From the NCBI RefSeq assembly GCF_002262885.1, contig NZ_NKYF01000001.1:1240001-1304000 (forward strand): a stretch of 64,000 nucleotides of DNA, read 5' to 3'. Below the pieces are notes generated by a model. It was given only the letters and a program-made list of their open reading frames with translations, was not told the DNA's origin and did no database searches. Shown here piece after piece: positions 1 to 9,627 of this stretch. How positions within the stretch are numbered: the first letter of the stretch is position 1; each line of letters begins with the position of its first letter. The DNA is from Pseudonocardia sp. MH-G8. Its GTDB lineage: Bacteria > Actinomycetota > Actinomycetes > Mycobacteriales > Pseudonocardiaceae. A program made the position numbers and the translations under genes.

Positions 1-697
1 TCATCCACCAGTGCCCCAGCCCGTCCAGCACCTCCACGCGGGCACCCGCCCGCGCGGCCGCGCGGTAGCGCTGCTCGTCGGTGCCGACCATGTGGTCCTC
101 GGTCGGCAGCACCGCGAGCCCCGGGCGGGCGGCGGCGGCCTCCAGGCCTGCGCCGAGCTGAGCCATCACCGGCTGCGCCGCCGAGCGGTAGAGCCGCAGG
201 ATGCAGTCGCCCATCACGTCGTCGAACCCGGCGGCGATCCGCTCCGCCACGACGGGCGCCATCCCGCGCCCGGTCATCCCGGACGCCCGCGCGGCGGCAG
301 GCGCCGCGGCCATCGCCGCGACGGCGGCCTCCCCCGCTCCGGGCTGCTGCCAGACCTGGGCCAGCTCGTGCCACACGTAGTCGGGGTCGAAGACGCCCGG
401 GATGTCGCTGCACCAGCTGCGCACCAGCTCGGGCCGCGCCATCACGGCGTTCAGCACGTGCCCGCCGCCCCAGTCGTGGCCCACGAGGTCGACCGGGTCG
501 TCGAAGCCCTCCAGCTCGGCCACCAGCCAGTCCCGGTACTCGCCGACGGAGCAGCCCCACCCGTCCGGCACCGGTGCCCCGAAACCCGGCGGCGCGAGCC
601 GCACCGGTTCGGGGACGCCGAGTGCGGTGAGCGACTCGACGAGCAGGTCCCACACGGCCGGGGTCTCGGGGTTGCCGTGCACCAGCACCGTCGTCAT
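1..697 (-). CDS. alpha/beta hydrolase, epoxide hydrolase/haloalkane dehalogenase-like (3' end outside window)
   Basis: About 232 N-terminal residues are visible; the C-terminus runs off the left edge. The ATG at 697 opens directly into a beta strand with the oxyanion motif HGNPE. The nucleophile elbow reads GHDWGG, with Asp near residue 75. An Asp there is typical of epoxide hydrolases and haloalkane dehalogenases rather than serine esterases. The last visible residues, GLGHWW, carry the probable catalytic His, so only a short tail is missing. It lies 76 bp downstream of dadA on the same strand and may be co-transcribed with it. The substrate cannot be told. Confidence 0.8.
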   Translation of the reverse strand, partial: MTTVLVHGNPETPAVWDLLVESLTALGVPEPVRLAPPGFGAPVPDGWGCSVGEYRDWLVAELEGFDDPVDLVGHDWGGGHVLNAVMARPELVRSWCSDIPGVFDPDYVWHELAQVWQQPGAGEAAVAAMAAAPAAARASGMTGRGMAPVVAERIAAGFDDVMGDCILRLYRSAAQPVMAQLGAGLEAAAARPGLAVLPTEDHMVGTDEQRYRAAARAGARVEVLDGLGHWWM

Positions 698-773
698 GGG
701 ACCGACCCAAACGTGGGCCACCGCCGGCGTCAACGACGACTCGCCCGCGGTTCCCGCGGACCACGGTGATCGG

Positions 774-2036
774 TCAGCGCAGAGGGTCGAACGGTGCGAG
801 CTCGGCCGGGGCCCGGCCGGTGGTGATCCGTTCGGCCAGCAGCTGCCCGGTGGCGGGTCCCAACGTGATGCCCCACATGCCGTGGCCGCCCGCCACGAAC
901 ACACGCTGGGAGCGCGTGGCGCCGATCAGCGGCAGCCCGTCGGGGGTGCAGGGCCGCGACCCGACCCACTCGTCGGTCCTGGCGTCGAAGTCGGCGTCGC
1001 GCAGGAGCGGGCGCGCCGCCTCGACGATGGCGCGGACCCGACGCGGGTCCAACGGTGCGTCCGGCGCGCGGAACTCCATCATCCCGGCGACGCGCAGCCG
1101 GTCGCCGATCGGCGTGCACGCCACCCGCTGCGAGGGGAAGTAGACCGGCCCCGCGGGGACGTGCTCGAGCGGGATGCTGAAGCTGTAGCCACGACCCGCC
1201 TGGACGATCGTGCGGACCCCGAACGGCCGGGCCAGGTCCCCCAGCCGGGCACCGGTGGCGATCACCACCGCGTCGGCGCGCTCGACGTCCCCGCCGGCCA
1301 GCTCGACGACGCCGGTCGCGCCCTCGTCGCGGATCGCGCGGACCGCGGCACCGTCGCGGATCTCCCCGCCGCGCGCCCGGACGGAGTCCGCGAGCAGGTG
1401 GACGTAGGTGCCGGGGTCGATGAACCGCTGCCCGTGCAGCCGGATCGCGGAGCCGATCGCGCCGGAGAGCGACGGCTCCACCTCCCGGGCCTCGGCGCCG
1501 GTGAGCACCTCGAACTCGAGGTCCTGACCCGCCGCGCGGATGTGCTCGATCTCCTCGAGCAGCACGCCGCGTTCGGCCTCGGTGCGGTAGGCCGCGAGGA
1601 ACGACTTCGCCTCGACGGTCTCGCCCGCCACACCGCCGTCGGCGAGCGCGTCGAAGCCCGCGAGCGCCTTGCCGTTGATCGGGGCCAGCGCGGCCATCGC
1701 GCGCTTCCACCGGGCGGCGGTGCTGTGCCGGGCGAAGCCTGCAGCGAAGCGGAGCAGCCGCGGGTCGGCGGTCGGCGGCACGTACACCGGCGACGACGGG
1801 CTCAGCACCGCGCGCAGCCCGTAGCGCAGCACGGCGGGCTCGGGCAGCGGGGTGGCGAGGCCGGGTGTCAGCCAGCCCGCGTTGCCCCACGACGATCCGG
1901 CGGCCACTCCCTCGCGGTCCACGACCGTGACGGCCACGCCGCGCTCCTGCAGGAACCACGCGGTCGCGAGACCGACCATGCCCGCCCCGATGACGGTGAC
2001 CCGTTCCGGCGTGCGGTGGGTGTCGACGGCAACCAT
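774..2036 (-). CDS. dadA: FAD-dependent D-amino acid dehydrogenase (DadA-like)
   Basis: 420 aa, the usual length for DadA/DAO-family flavoproteins. The N-terminus has the Rossmann FAD-binding GAGMVG near residue 17, then GSSWGNAGW, characteristic of DadA-like dehydrogenases. The C-terminus has PCTPDGLPLIG and GHGMWGITLGPATG, which close around the flavin. These enzymes oxidise D-amino acids (or related imino acids and glycine derivatives) to 2-oxo acids and ammonia at the membrane face. The ATG at 2036 has GAGAGGAG about 8 nt upstream. It is divergent from a PucR regulator, which suggests induction by an amino acid or nitrogen compound. Substrate is inferred from family only. Confidence 0.82.
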   Translation of the reverse strand: MVAVDTHRTPERVTVIGAGMVGLATAWFLQERGVAVTVVDREGVAAGSSWGNAGWLTPGLATPLPEPAVLRYGLRAVLSPSSPVYVPPTADPRLLRFAAGFARHSTAARWKRAMAALAPINGKALAGFDALADGGVAGETVEAKSFLAAYRTEAERGVLLEEIEHIRAAGQDLEFEVLTGAEAREVEPSLSGAIGSAIRLHGQRFIDPGTYVHLLADSVRARGGEIRDGAAVRAIRDEGATGVVELAGGDVERADAVVIATGARLGDLARPFGVRTIVQAGRGYSFSIPLEHVPAGPVYFPSQRVACTPIGDRLRVAGMMEFRAPDAPLDPRRVRAIVEAARPLLRDADFDARTDEWVGSRPCTPDGLPLIGATRSQRVFVAGGHGMWGITLGPATGQLLAERITTGRAPAELAPFDPLR

Positions 2037-2152
2037 CCGTGAGCTCCTCTCGAAGGCCTGACACCTCGATGGTCGCCCGGTTCTCGGCGCTCGTCTTCGT
2101 GCGATCAGGCCAAACCGATCCGATCTGATGGTGGAGCGGGCACAATGAGGTC

Positions 2153-3736
2153 GTGATCACGGTTGCCGCGCTCGTCGACGCCGTCGGCCCTGCCCTCCTC
2201 CGCCTCACCCGTGCGGGTGACGGCACCCCGGTCGGCGACGTCACCCTGGCCGAACCGGCGGAGGACATCGTCGGGGTCGCCGGTGACCTGGTGCTCGGCA
2301 TCGGGCTGACCAGCGCGGACGCCGGCGCCGAGCTGGTGGGACGGGCCGCGGCCGCCGGTGCGAGCGGCGTGGTCGTCAAGCCCCCGCTCGCCAGGGACCC
2401 CCGCGTCGAAGCGGTGGCCGAACGGACCGGGCTGGCCGTGGTGGAGCTCGCCCCGCACGCGTCCTGGACCCACCTGGTCTGGTTGCTGCGCGGCGTGCTC
2501 GACCGGGCCGCCGGGCCCGGGCCCCCGACGCTGGGCGACGCGGGCGTGCACGGCGAGCTGCTCGCACTCGCCGACGCAGCCGCCGTGATCATCGACGCGC
2601 CGGTGACGATCGAGGACGCGCAGTCGCGGGTGCTGGCCCACTCGGCCCGCCAGGAGCACGTCGACCCGGCGCGGGTGTCGACGATCGTGGGGCGCCGCGT
2701 GCCGGACGAGGTGGTGGCGCACTTCCGCGCACGCGGGGTCTTCCGCAGGCTCGCCCGCACCAGCGAGCCGCTCTACATCACCGATGTCCCGAAGGGGTCG
2801 CTCCCCCGGCTCGTCATCCCGGTGCGCGCGGGTGGCGAGTGGCTGGGCTCGATCTGGGCGGTGGTGGCCGGGCCGGTGGCAGCGGACCGGGTGGAGGAGC
2901 TCGTCAGGGCCGCATCCGTGCTCGCGCTGCACCTGCTGCGCCTGCGCGCCCAGGCCGGTGTGGCCCGCCGTGCCTCGATCGACCAGCTGCGCGAGGCACT
3001 GCGCGGCACCACGCCGGCAGGTGAGGGCCTGTGGCTGCCCGACGGGCCGTGGCGGGTCGTCGCCCTGCACGCCGCGAGCACCGGCGACGACACGCAAGGG
3101 CACCTCGACCTCTGGGAGTCGATCACCCGCCGGTTCGGCTGGCACCAGCCACTGCTCGTCGACCTCGATGGCGGCGTGTTCGCGCTGGTCAGCGCGCACG
3201 GCCGCGCGAAGACCGCCGGCTCGATGAGCTGGATCCAGGGCCTCGTCGACGCCGTGCACGACCACGACCCGACGCTCGAGGCCGCGGTGGGCGGGGTCGC
3301 GGCCACCCGCGCAGAGCTCCCCCGCTCCCGCGCGGAGGCCGCGGAGCTGCGCGCGCTGCTGGGGACCGAGCCACTGGACGGGCCGCTCGTGGCGATCGAG
3401 GACGCCTGGGACACCGTGGTCGTCGCGCGGGCCCGGTCCGCGGTCCGCCCGGAGGCCGGCCTGCTCGGCGGTCCCCTACCCGCCCTGCTGGCGCACGACC
3501 GCGACCACCACACCGACTACCGCCTCACGCTGGCCACCTGGCTGCGGCACGCGGGCGAGCCGAAGGCCACCGCGGCCGCGCTCCGGGTGCACCCCAACAC
3601 GCTGCGGTACCGCATGCGGCGCATGCGCGAGGTGGCCGACTGGGATCTGGGATCACCGCAGGTCCGGCTCGCGCTCCAGCTCCAGCTCTGCGCGCTCGAC
3701 GCCGGCGGCCAGGAGCCGCCCGCGGCGAGCCGCTGA
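2153..3736 (+). CDS. PucR-family transcriptional regulator
   Basis: 527 aa. The N-terminal third resembles the PucR purine-catabolism sensory region and the middle a GAF-like/CdaR region. The C-terminus has the PucR-type HTH with ATAAALRVHPNTLRYRMRRM around residues 477-496. Such regulators activate neighbouring amino-acid, purine or proline catabolic genes in response to a ligand. It starts at GTG 2153, with CACAAT at 2142-2147 six nt upstream, so a leaderless transcript is possible but weakly supported. It is divergent from the dadA-like gene 116 bp away, its most likely target. Confidence 0.85.
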   Translation: MITVAALVDAVGPALLRLTRAGDGTPVGDVTLAEPAEDIVGVAGDLVLGIGLTSADAGAELVGRAAAAGASGVVVKPPLARDPRVEAVAERTGLAVVELAPHASWTHLVWLLRGVLDRAAGPGPPTLGDAGVHGELLALADAAAVIIDAPVTIEDAQSRVLAHSARQEHVDPARVSTIVGRRVPDEVVAHFRARGVFRRLARTSEPLYITDVPKGSLPRLVIPVRAGGEWLGSIWAVVAGPVAADRVEELVRAASVLALHLLRLRAQAGVARRASIDQLREALRGTTPAGEGLWLPDGPWRVVALHAASTGDDTQGHLDLWESITRRFGWHQPLLVDLDGGVFALVSAHGRAKTAGSMSWIQGLVDAVHDHDPTLEAAVGGVAATRAELPRSRAEAAELRALLGTEPLDGPLVAIEDAWDTVVVARARSAVRPEAGLLGGPLPALLAHDRDHHTDYRLTLATWLRHAGEPKATAAALRVHPNTLRYRMRRMREVADWDLGSPQVRLALQLQLCALDAGGQEPPAASR

Positions 3737-3753
3737 CGCCCGGTCGGGCCTGC

Positions 3754-4080
3754 TCAGCCGGCCGGGCCGGTGCCGTTCGCCTGCCGGCCACCGCGGGGCG
3801 CGACGCTCATGGCGACCGCGACCGTGTCGCCCTGGTCCACGTCTTCCGCCCGCCGGACGGCGTCCTTGACCGGCAGCACGTAGCCACCGCCCTTGGGCAG
3901 CAGCGAGGTCTCCCACTCGGTGGCGCCGATCCGCACGCGCACCGGGATCGCGCCCCAGCCGTACGACGCCGCCGACGCTTCCGCGCGTACGTGGTCGCAG
4001 CCGTCCTCGGGGACGGTCAGCCAGTAGAAGGGGGCCGGCCCGCGCCACTCCCACAGCTCGGCGGTGAACTGCAGATCCAT
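3754..4080 (-). CDS. DUF1905 domain protein
   Basis: 108 aa. Nearly the whole protein matches the pattern of the DUF1905 beta-barrel family: N-terminal FTAELWEWRGPAPFYWLTVP, a central WGAIPVRVRIG and then LPKGGGYVLPVKDAVR. The function of the family is unknown; it is often fused to a YdeI/OmpD-type partner domain, absent here. The last residues are low-complexity. It converges on the PucR gene (17 bp apart). No operon partner on this strand. Confidence 0.78.
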   Translation of the reverse strand: MDLQFTAELWEWRGPAPFYWLTVPEDGCDHVRAEASAASYGWGAIPVRVRIGATEWETSLLPKGGGYVLPVKDAVRRAEDVDQGDTVAVAMSVAPRGGRQANGTGPAG

Positions 4081-4170
4081 GCGATCACGCTAACGCGGCC
4101 GCGTCCGGTCGGGTAGCGAGCGATCGACGCGGTGCCGGCGCGTGGGACCGGTACTGGTAGAACGACGCTC

Positions 4171-4581
4171 GTGGGTGGGAAGCGGGTTGCTGCTGCGCGG
4201 GCCCGCCGCGTGGCCCACCGGCTCGCCGCGGCCCGGCGCATGTTCGGCAGCGCGTTCGTCCTGCTCGCCACGGCCGCAACCTTCCTCACGGTCGGCGTGC
4301 CGGTCACCAAGACCGCCGCCCTGTCCCTCGCGGTGTCCGCGCAGCAGGTCGACGCGGGCCCCAGCGGGCTGACGACCGGGGCCGACGCGCTCGGCGCGGC
4401 CGATCCGTACGGTCCGAGCGGTCCGGACACGCCGGGCCACGTCGCCGTCGTGGCCGCGGAGCCGCTGCTGCCGAACTCCACCGGGGCACGAGGCCTCGGG
4501 CAGGCCGCGCACGATGCCGCCACCGTGCGCGCGGGCGCCGGCTGGGCGTGGAGCGCGCGAGGGCCACCCGGCCCCGCCTGA
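4171..4581 (+). CDS. hypothetical single-pass membrane or exported protein
   Basis: Unrecognised. From GTG 4171 it is 136 aa: an Arg/Ala-rich cytoplasmic start, one hydrophobic segment (FGSAFVLLATAATFLTVGVP, about residues 24-43), then a Gly/Ala/Pro-rich tail. The topology fits a signal anchor or uncleaved signal peptide. I prefer GTG 4171 over the ATG at 4132 because TAGAAC lies at 4158-4163, 7 nt upstream, as in leaderless actinobacterial transcripts. It precedes secY by 178 bp on the same strand. It could still be a chance frame. Confidence 0.4.
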   Translation: MGGKRVAAARARRVAHRLAAARRMFGSAFVLLATAATFLTVGVPVTKTAALSLAVSAQQVDAGPSGLTTGADALGAADPYGPSGPDTPGHVAVVAAEPLLPNSTGARGLGQAAHDAATVRAGAGWAWSARGPPGPA

Positions 4582-4759
4582 CCGCCCCGGGGACCTCGGG
4601 GCGGCCGTACCTGCTCCGGGCGCGCACCCGCGCCCGTTCCACGGGTTCCGTGCGCCTGCGCGCCGCCCGTGCGACCGCCCCGTTCCCCGGCCGCCGCCGT
4701 CGCGGCAGGCCCCCTTGGCCACGTGGTCCGCGCGATCACGTCTCCCCTCGAGGACCCGC

Positions 4760-6067
4760 ATGCTCTCCGTCGTCCGTTCCCTGTTCACCGCCCCCGACCT
4801 GCGCAGGAAGATCCTCCTGACGCTGCTGGTCGTCGCCGTCGCCCGGCTCGGCTCGGCGATACCGGCGCCCGGCGTCTCGTTCCACAACCTCCAGCAGTGC
4901 GTGCAGGAGGTCGAAGGCTCCGGGTCACCCGGCGTCCACGCGCTGCTCGACCTGCTCAGCGGCGGCGCCCTGCTACGGCTGTCGGTGTTTGCGGTGGGGG
5001 TGGTCCCCTACATCACCGCGAGCATCATCGTGCAGCTCCTCACGGTCGTCATCCCGCGCTTCGAGCAGCTGAAGCGCGACGGCCGGTCGGGGCAGAACAC
5101 GCTGACCCAGTACACGCGCTACCTGACGATCGCCCTCGCGACGCTGCAGGCCACCGCCACCGTCGCGCTGGCCGAGCGCGGCCGGTTGTTCTCCGGCTGC
5201 ACGCTCCCGGTCGTGCCGGACACCCGCGCGCTGACCGTGGTGACGATCGTCGTGGTCATGGTCGCGGGCAGCGCGTTGCTGATGTGGCTCGGCGAGCTGG
5301 TGACGGAGAAGGGCATCGGCAACGGCATCTCCGTCCTGATGCTCACCTCGATCGCGCACCGCATCCCCGCGGAAGGGCAGATCGTCTACGAGAGTGCGGG
5401 TCCGCTCGCGTTCGCCGGTGTGTGCGTGTTCGCCCTGGCGATCCTCGCCAGCGTCGTGTTCGTGGAGCAGAGCCAACGCCGGATCCCCGTGCAGTACGCG
5501 AAGCGGGTGGTCGGGCGCCGCATGTACGGCGGCACCTCGACCTACCTGCCACTCAAGCTGAACCAGGCCGGAGTCGTGCCGGTGATCTTCGCGAGCTCGC
5601 TGCTCTACGTCCCGAGCATGATCACGCAGGTTCTCGGCGAGGACGCCGGCGTGATCGGCCGGCTCGTGCAGACCCACCTCGCCGACCCGTCCGGACCACT
5701 GCACATCGCGCTGTACACGGCCCTGATCGTCTTCTTCACCTACTTCTACGTGGGGATCACCTTCGATCCCGGCGAGCGTTCGGAGGAGCTGAAGCGGTTC
5801 GGTGGCTTCGTCCCGGGCCTGCGCCCGGGCCGCCCGACCGCGCGGTACCTGCGCCACGTCCTCTCCCGGATCACCCTCGTGGGCTCGCTGTACCTTGGCG
5901 TCGTCGCCGTCCTCCCGAGCCTCTTCCTCGGGCTGACGGGCGGCGGCGGGCAGAACCTCCCGCTGGGGGGCACCGCCGTGCTGATCCTCGTCGGCGTCGC
6001 GCTGGACACCGTCAAACGCGTCGAGAACCAGCTGATGGAGCGCAGCTACGAGGGCTTCCTCCGCTGA
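4760..6067 (+). CDS. secY: SecY, preprotein translocase channel subunit (stand-alone copy)
   Basis: 435 aa, the normal SecY length with ten predicted membrane segments. Diagnostic motifs are present: RFEQLKRDGRSGQ, GELVTEKGIGNGIS in the middle loop, VQYAKRVVGRRMYGG, ELKRFGGFVPGLRPG, and the C-terminal LMERSYEGFLR. SecY forms the protein-conducting channel with SecE and SecG. The start is ATG 4760, with GAGGA 5 nt upstream, although the frame is open further upstream. The neighbours are unusual: the main actinobacterial secY normally sits in the ribosomal spc operon before adk and map, and none of those genes is here. This is therefore probably a second copy. Confidence 0.93.
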   Translation: MLSVVRSLFTAPDLRRKILLTLLVVAVARLGSAIPAPGVSFHNLQQCVQEVEGSGSPGVHALLDLLSGGALLRLSVFAVGVVPYITASIIVQLLTVVIPRFEQLKRDGRSGQNTLTQYTRYLTIALATLQATATVALAERGRLFSGCTLPVVPDTRALTVVTIVVVMVAGSALLMWLGELVTEKGIGNGISVLMLTSIAHRIPAEGQIVYESAGPLAFAGVCVFALAILASVVFVEQSQRRIPVQYAKRVVGRRMYGGTSTYLPLKLNQAGVVPVIFASSLLYVPSMITQVLGEDAGVIGRLVQTHLADPSGPLHIALYTALIVFFTYFYVGITFDPGERSEELKRFGGFVPGLRPGRPTARYLRHVLSRITLVGSLYLGVVAVLPSLFLGLTGGGGQNLPLGGTAVLILVGVALDTVKRVENQLMERSYEGFLR

Positions 6068-6088
6068 CCGCGCGCCAGGCGCCCACGA

Positions 6089-8365
6089 TCAGTCGCCGCG
6101 GGCCGCCCGTGCGGCGGTCACGAGGTTGCGCAGGGCGGCCGTCGTCTCAGCCTCACCGCGGGTCTTCAGACCGCAGTCGGGGTTGACCCACAACCGGGAC
6201 GCGTCGACCCACTCCTGCGCGGCCGCGATCAGGGCTCGGATCTCCCGGGTGTCGGGCACCTGCGGGGAATGCACGTCGTACACCCCCGGTCCGAGCGCAC
6301 GCGGCACGCCGGGCCCCAGGTCGGCGAGCACCTCCATCTTCGACCGGGCCGCCTCCACCGTCGTGACGTCGGCGTCGAGCGCGTCGATCGCCCCGATGAC
6401 GTCGCCGAACTCCGAGTAGCACAGGTGCGTGTGCACCTGGGTGGAGTCCGCGGCACCACCGACCACGATCCGGAACGCGTCCACCGCCCAGTCCAGGTAT
6501 GCGGGCCGGTCCGTCGCCCGCAGCGGCAGCAGCTCGCGCAACGCCGGCTCGTCGACCTGCACGATCCGCAGGCCTGCCGATTCCAGGTCGTGCACCTCGT
6601 CGCGCAACGCCAGGCCGACCTGGCGCGCGGTGTCCCCGAGCGGCTGGTCGGTCCGCACGAACGACCACGCCAGGATCGTCACCGGTCCGGTCAGCATCGC
6701 CTTCACCGGGCGGTCGGTGAGCGACTGCGCGAACCTGGACCAGCCGACGGTGATCGGTTCCGGGCGCGAGACGTCGCCGTGCAGGATCGGGGGGCGCACG
6801 CAACGGCTGCCGTAGGACTGCACCCAGCCCAGCTCTGTGGTGGCGAACCCGTCGAGGTGCTCGGCGAAGTACTGCACCATGTCGTTGCGCTCGGGCTCGC
6901 CGTGCACGAGGACGTCGAGCCCGATGTCCTCCTGCAGTCGCACCACGCGCTCGATCTCCGCCCGCATCCGCCGGTCGTACTCGGCGTCGTCGAGGTGCCC
7001 GGCGCGGTGTGCCGCGCGGTCCGCGCGGATCGACGCAGTCTGCGGGAACGAGCCGATCGTGGTGGTGGGCAGCGGGGGCAGCGCGAGCTGCCGGCGCTGC
7101 ACGCCCGCCCGGTCCGGCGCCGGGGCACGGCGGTAGTGGTCGGGTCCGAGCGCATCCAGGCGAGCCCGGACCCGGTCGTCGCGGGCGCCGGATGCGCGTC
7201 CGGCAGCGCTCGCGGCGAACCCGGCGGCGACGACCTCGCGGCCCTCGCGCAGGGCGCGCGAGAGCAGCACGACCTCGCCCACCTTCTGCCGCGCGAACGC
7301 CAGCCGCTCGCGCAGCGCCGGGTCGAGCCCGCCCTCGGCATCCAGGTCGTAGGGGACGTGCAGCAGCGAGCAGGACGTCGCGATCTCCACGCGGCCCGCC
7401 GTCCCGAGCAGGGTCGCGGCCCGGGCCAGCGCGTCGTCGAGGTCGGTGCGCCACACGTTGCGCCCGTCGACGAGGCCGGCCAGCACGGTCTTGTCCCGCA
7501 GGCCGGGCAGGGCCGCGGCAGCGTCGGCGTCGGCCGCGCCCGCCACGAGGTCGAGCGCGATCGCCTCGACCGGCGCCTCGACGAGCACCGGCAGCGCGGG
7601 CCCGAGGTCGCCGAAGTACCCGGCGACGAGCAGCGCGGGCCGCTGGGCGAGACCGCCGAGCCGCGCGTACGCCCGGCGCAGCGCGTCCAGCTCGGCCGGG
7701 CTGCGGTCGGCGGCGAACGCGGGCTCGTCCAGCTGCACCCACTCCGCGCCGGCCGCGGCGAGCTCGGCCAGCAGCTCGGCGTACACGTCCAGCAGCGGAT
7801 CGAGCAGCTCCAGCGGGGCGAAGCCGGCCGGCGAGCCGGGCGCGGGCTTGGCGAGCAGCAGGAACGTGACCGGCCCGACGAGGACGGGCCGCGTCCGAAC
7901 GCCGGCGGCCAGCGCCTCGACGAACTCGTCGAGGGGCTTGCGGTCGCGCAGCGCGAACCGCGTCTGCGGCGCCACCTCCGGGACCAGGTAGTGGTAGTTC
8001 GTGTCGAAGAACTTCGTGAGCTCGAGCGCCGGCACCCCGTCCCAGCCGCGGGCCATCGCGAAGAGCTCGTCGAGCGGGTCGAGCCCCAACGCGGTGAAAC
8101 GCTCGGGCACCGCCCCGGCCGTGCGCGCCGCGTCCAGCACCTGGTCGTAGAACGAGAACGTGCCGGACGGCACCGAGCCCAGCCCGGCGTCCGACAACTC
8201 CCGCCAGGTGTCGCGGCGCAGACCGGCGGCCACGGCCTGCAGATCGCCTGCGCTCGTGGCGCCGGACCAGTAGCGCTCGAGGGCGCGCTTGAGCTCCCGG
8301 CGCGGCCCGATGCGCGGGTAGCCGAGGACGGTGGGGCCGATCGGGCGGACCTTGTTCTCTGGCAC
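6089..8365 (-). CDS. metE: cobalamin-independent methionine synthase MetE
   Basis: 758 aa, standard MetE length. It transfers methyl from 5-methyl-tetrahydropteroyl-triglutamate to homocysteine, with zinc and without B12. The N-terminal domain opens [17 protein letters not shown]. The C-terminal barrel has the folate/substrate-binding [19 protein letters not shown] (near residue 488). Zinc ligands appear in HTHLCYSEF (near 644-648) and in [14 protein letters not shown] (Cys near 730). GTG 8365 is chosen because GCGAGGAGAGAG stands just upstream and the protein then begins like other MetE. A cobalamin riboswitch in its leader should switch it off when B12 allows use of MetH. Confidence 0.96.
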   Translation of the reverse strand: MPENKVRPIGPTVLGYPRIGPRRELKRALERYWSGATSAGDLQAVAAGLRRDTWRELSDAGLGSVPSGTFSFYDQVLDAARTAGAVPERFTALGLDPLDELFAMARGWDGVPALELTKFFDTNYHYLVPEVAPQTRFALRDRKPLDEFVEALAAGVRTRPVLVGPVTFLLLAKPAPGSPAGFAPLELLDPLLDVYAELLAELAAAGAEWVQLDEPAFAADRSPAELDALRRAYARLGGLAQRPALLVAGYFGDLGPALPVLVEAPVEAIALDLVAGAADADAAAALPGLRDKTVLAGLVDGRNVWRTDLDDALARAATLLGTAGRVEIATSCSLLHVPYDLDAEGGLDPALRERLAFARQKVGEVVLLSRALREGREVVAAGFAASAAGRASGARDDRVRARLDALGPDHYRRAPAPDRAGVQRRQLALPPLPTTTIGSFPQTASIRADRAAHRAGHLDDAEYDRRMRAEIERVVRLQEDIGLDVLVHGEPERNDMVQYFAEHLDGFATTELGWVQSYGSRCVRPPILHGDVSRPEPITVGWSRFAQSLTDRPVKAMLTGPVTILAWSFVRTDQPLGDTARQVGLALRDEVHDLESAGLRIVQVDEPALRELLPLRATDRPAYLDWAVDAFRIVVGGAADSTQVHTHLCYSEFGDVIGAIDALDADVTTVEAARSKMEVLADLGPGVPRALGPGVYDVHSPQVPDTREIRALIAAAQEWVDASRLWVNPDCGLKTRGEAETTAALRNLVTAARAARGD

Positions 8366-8507
8366 TGCTCTCTCCTCGCGAGCGGTTCCGAGGACCCGGG
8401 ACCGGCAGGAGGACGGGCAGCGACACCCGGGCGGCACGGCGTCCGGCCCGGTCCGCCCGGCCCACCCACGAGGCCACGGATCAGCGCACGCCGGCGGCGC
8501 GCGCACC

Positions 8508-8704
8508 GGCGGCAGGTCTTCGGACTCGCGGGCACCTCCTCCTGATGGAGAAGACCTACTTGCCGCCGCTTCCCGGGTGGATGCCCACCCAGTGCTCCTG
8601 ACGACGTTCGTTCCCGTTCACCGCTGCGGGGCAGTCCCGGATTCCCACCGGGTTCCCTCTTGCCTCGTCCCGGACCACGACCGGCGCCCGGGACGAACCG
8701 CCAG
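8508..8704 (-). ncRNA. cobalamin riboswitch upstream of metE
   Basis: Read on the minus strand it shows the ordered conserved blocks of the cobalamin riboswitch: GGGAACCCGGTGGGAATCC, ACTGCCCCGCAGCGGTGA, CCGGGAAGC, AAGTAGG and the B12 box GAGTCCGAAGACCTGCC (8511-8528). The leader ends about 140 nt before the metE GTG. A TAGGGT -10-like box on the minus strand at 8712-8717 would start transcription near 8705. Bound adenosylcobalamin is expected to repress metE, as in other actinobacteria. Confidence 0.95.
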
Positions 8705-8802
8705 CAGGGCCACCCTAGCCCCCTCCACGCAGGAACCCGGGAAGGCGACCGAGCGGCCGTCGCTACACTCCAGCGAGCCCTCCGACCGCCAGGAGTCCGC
8801 AC

Positions 8803-9627
8803 GTGCGCGTCCGGATCGCCACCCTGCCCGGATCCGCCGACCGGCCCAACGAGGACCACGCCGTCGCGGATGCCGGCACCGCCGTGGTCGTGGACGGGCT
8901 GACCGCCCGCACCGAGACGCACTGCGTCCACGGCGTGGCCTGGTTCGCCGCACAGCTCGCCCGCGACGTCCGCGACGCCGGCGACGCGGCACCCCGCGAG
9001 GCCCTGCGCGCCGGGATCGCCCGCACCGCGGCCCGCCACTCCGGGACCTGCGACCTGGGCGCTCCCGCGACACCGTGCGCCGCGGTCGGGGTCGTGCGGG
9101 TGGGTGGCGGGCTGCTGCGCTACGCCGTGCTGGGGGACGTGTCGCTCGTGCTCGGCGACGAGCACGTGGTGTCCGACCAGCGGGTGGCCGAGGCCGCGCG
9201 GGCGCAGAGAGCAGCAGCCGCGCGGCTGCCACTCGGGTCCGACGCGCGGGCCGCCGCGCTCGTTTCGATGAAGCGGGCCGAGATCGCGCAGCGCAACCGG
9301 CCGGGCGGGTACTGGACCGCAGCCGCCGACCACGCCGCGGCCGACCACGCGCTGACCGGTGAGGTGCCGCTCCGCGACCTCACCCACGTCGCGCTCCTCT
9401 CGGACGGCGCCGCGCGCGCCGTCGACCCGTTCGGCCTGACCGGCTGGGCCGGGGTCCTGGCACTCCTCGCCTCCGACGGCCCGGACGCGCTCCTCGCCCG
9501 GGTCCGCGCCGCCGAGCGCGCCGACGCGGACGCCACCCGCTGGCCGCGCACCAAGGTCTCCGACGACGCCACCGCGGTGCTGTGCCACGACCTCGACCCC
9601 CGCGAGGACGCGTGCGCATCACCCTGA
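8803..9627 (+). CDS. PP2C-like serine/threonine phosphatase domain protein
   Basis: 274 aa. The PP2C fold is recognisable from RPNEDHAV near the N-terminus, AVVVDGLTART, LGDVSLVLGD, LLSDGAARAVDPFG and the terminal DDATAVL; these supply the metal-binding Asp residues. DGLT replaces the usual DGMGG/DGVGG, so it is a divergent member. A TACACT box at 8764-8769 could be its -10 element. It overlaps the following glycosyltransferase by 16 nt, so the two are probably one transcript. They sit between two cobalamin riboswitches, but neither leader points at them. Partner and substrate unknown. Confidence 0.78.
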   Translation: MRVRIATLPGSADRPNEDHAVADAGTAVVVDGLTARTETHCVHGVAWFAAQLARDVRDAGDAAPREALRAGIARTAARHSGTCDLGAPATPCAAVGVVRVGGGLLRYAVLGDVSLVLGDEHVVSDQRVAEAARAQRAAAARLPLGSDARAAALVSMKRAEIAQRNRPGGYWTAAADHAAADHALTGEVPLRDLTHVALLSDGAARAVDPFGLTGWAGVLALLASDGPDALLARVRAAERADADATRWPRTKVSDDATAVLCHDLDPREDACASP

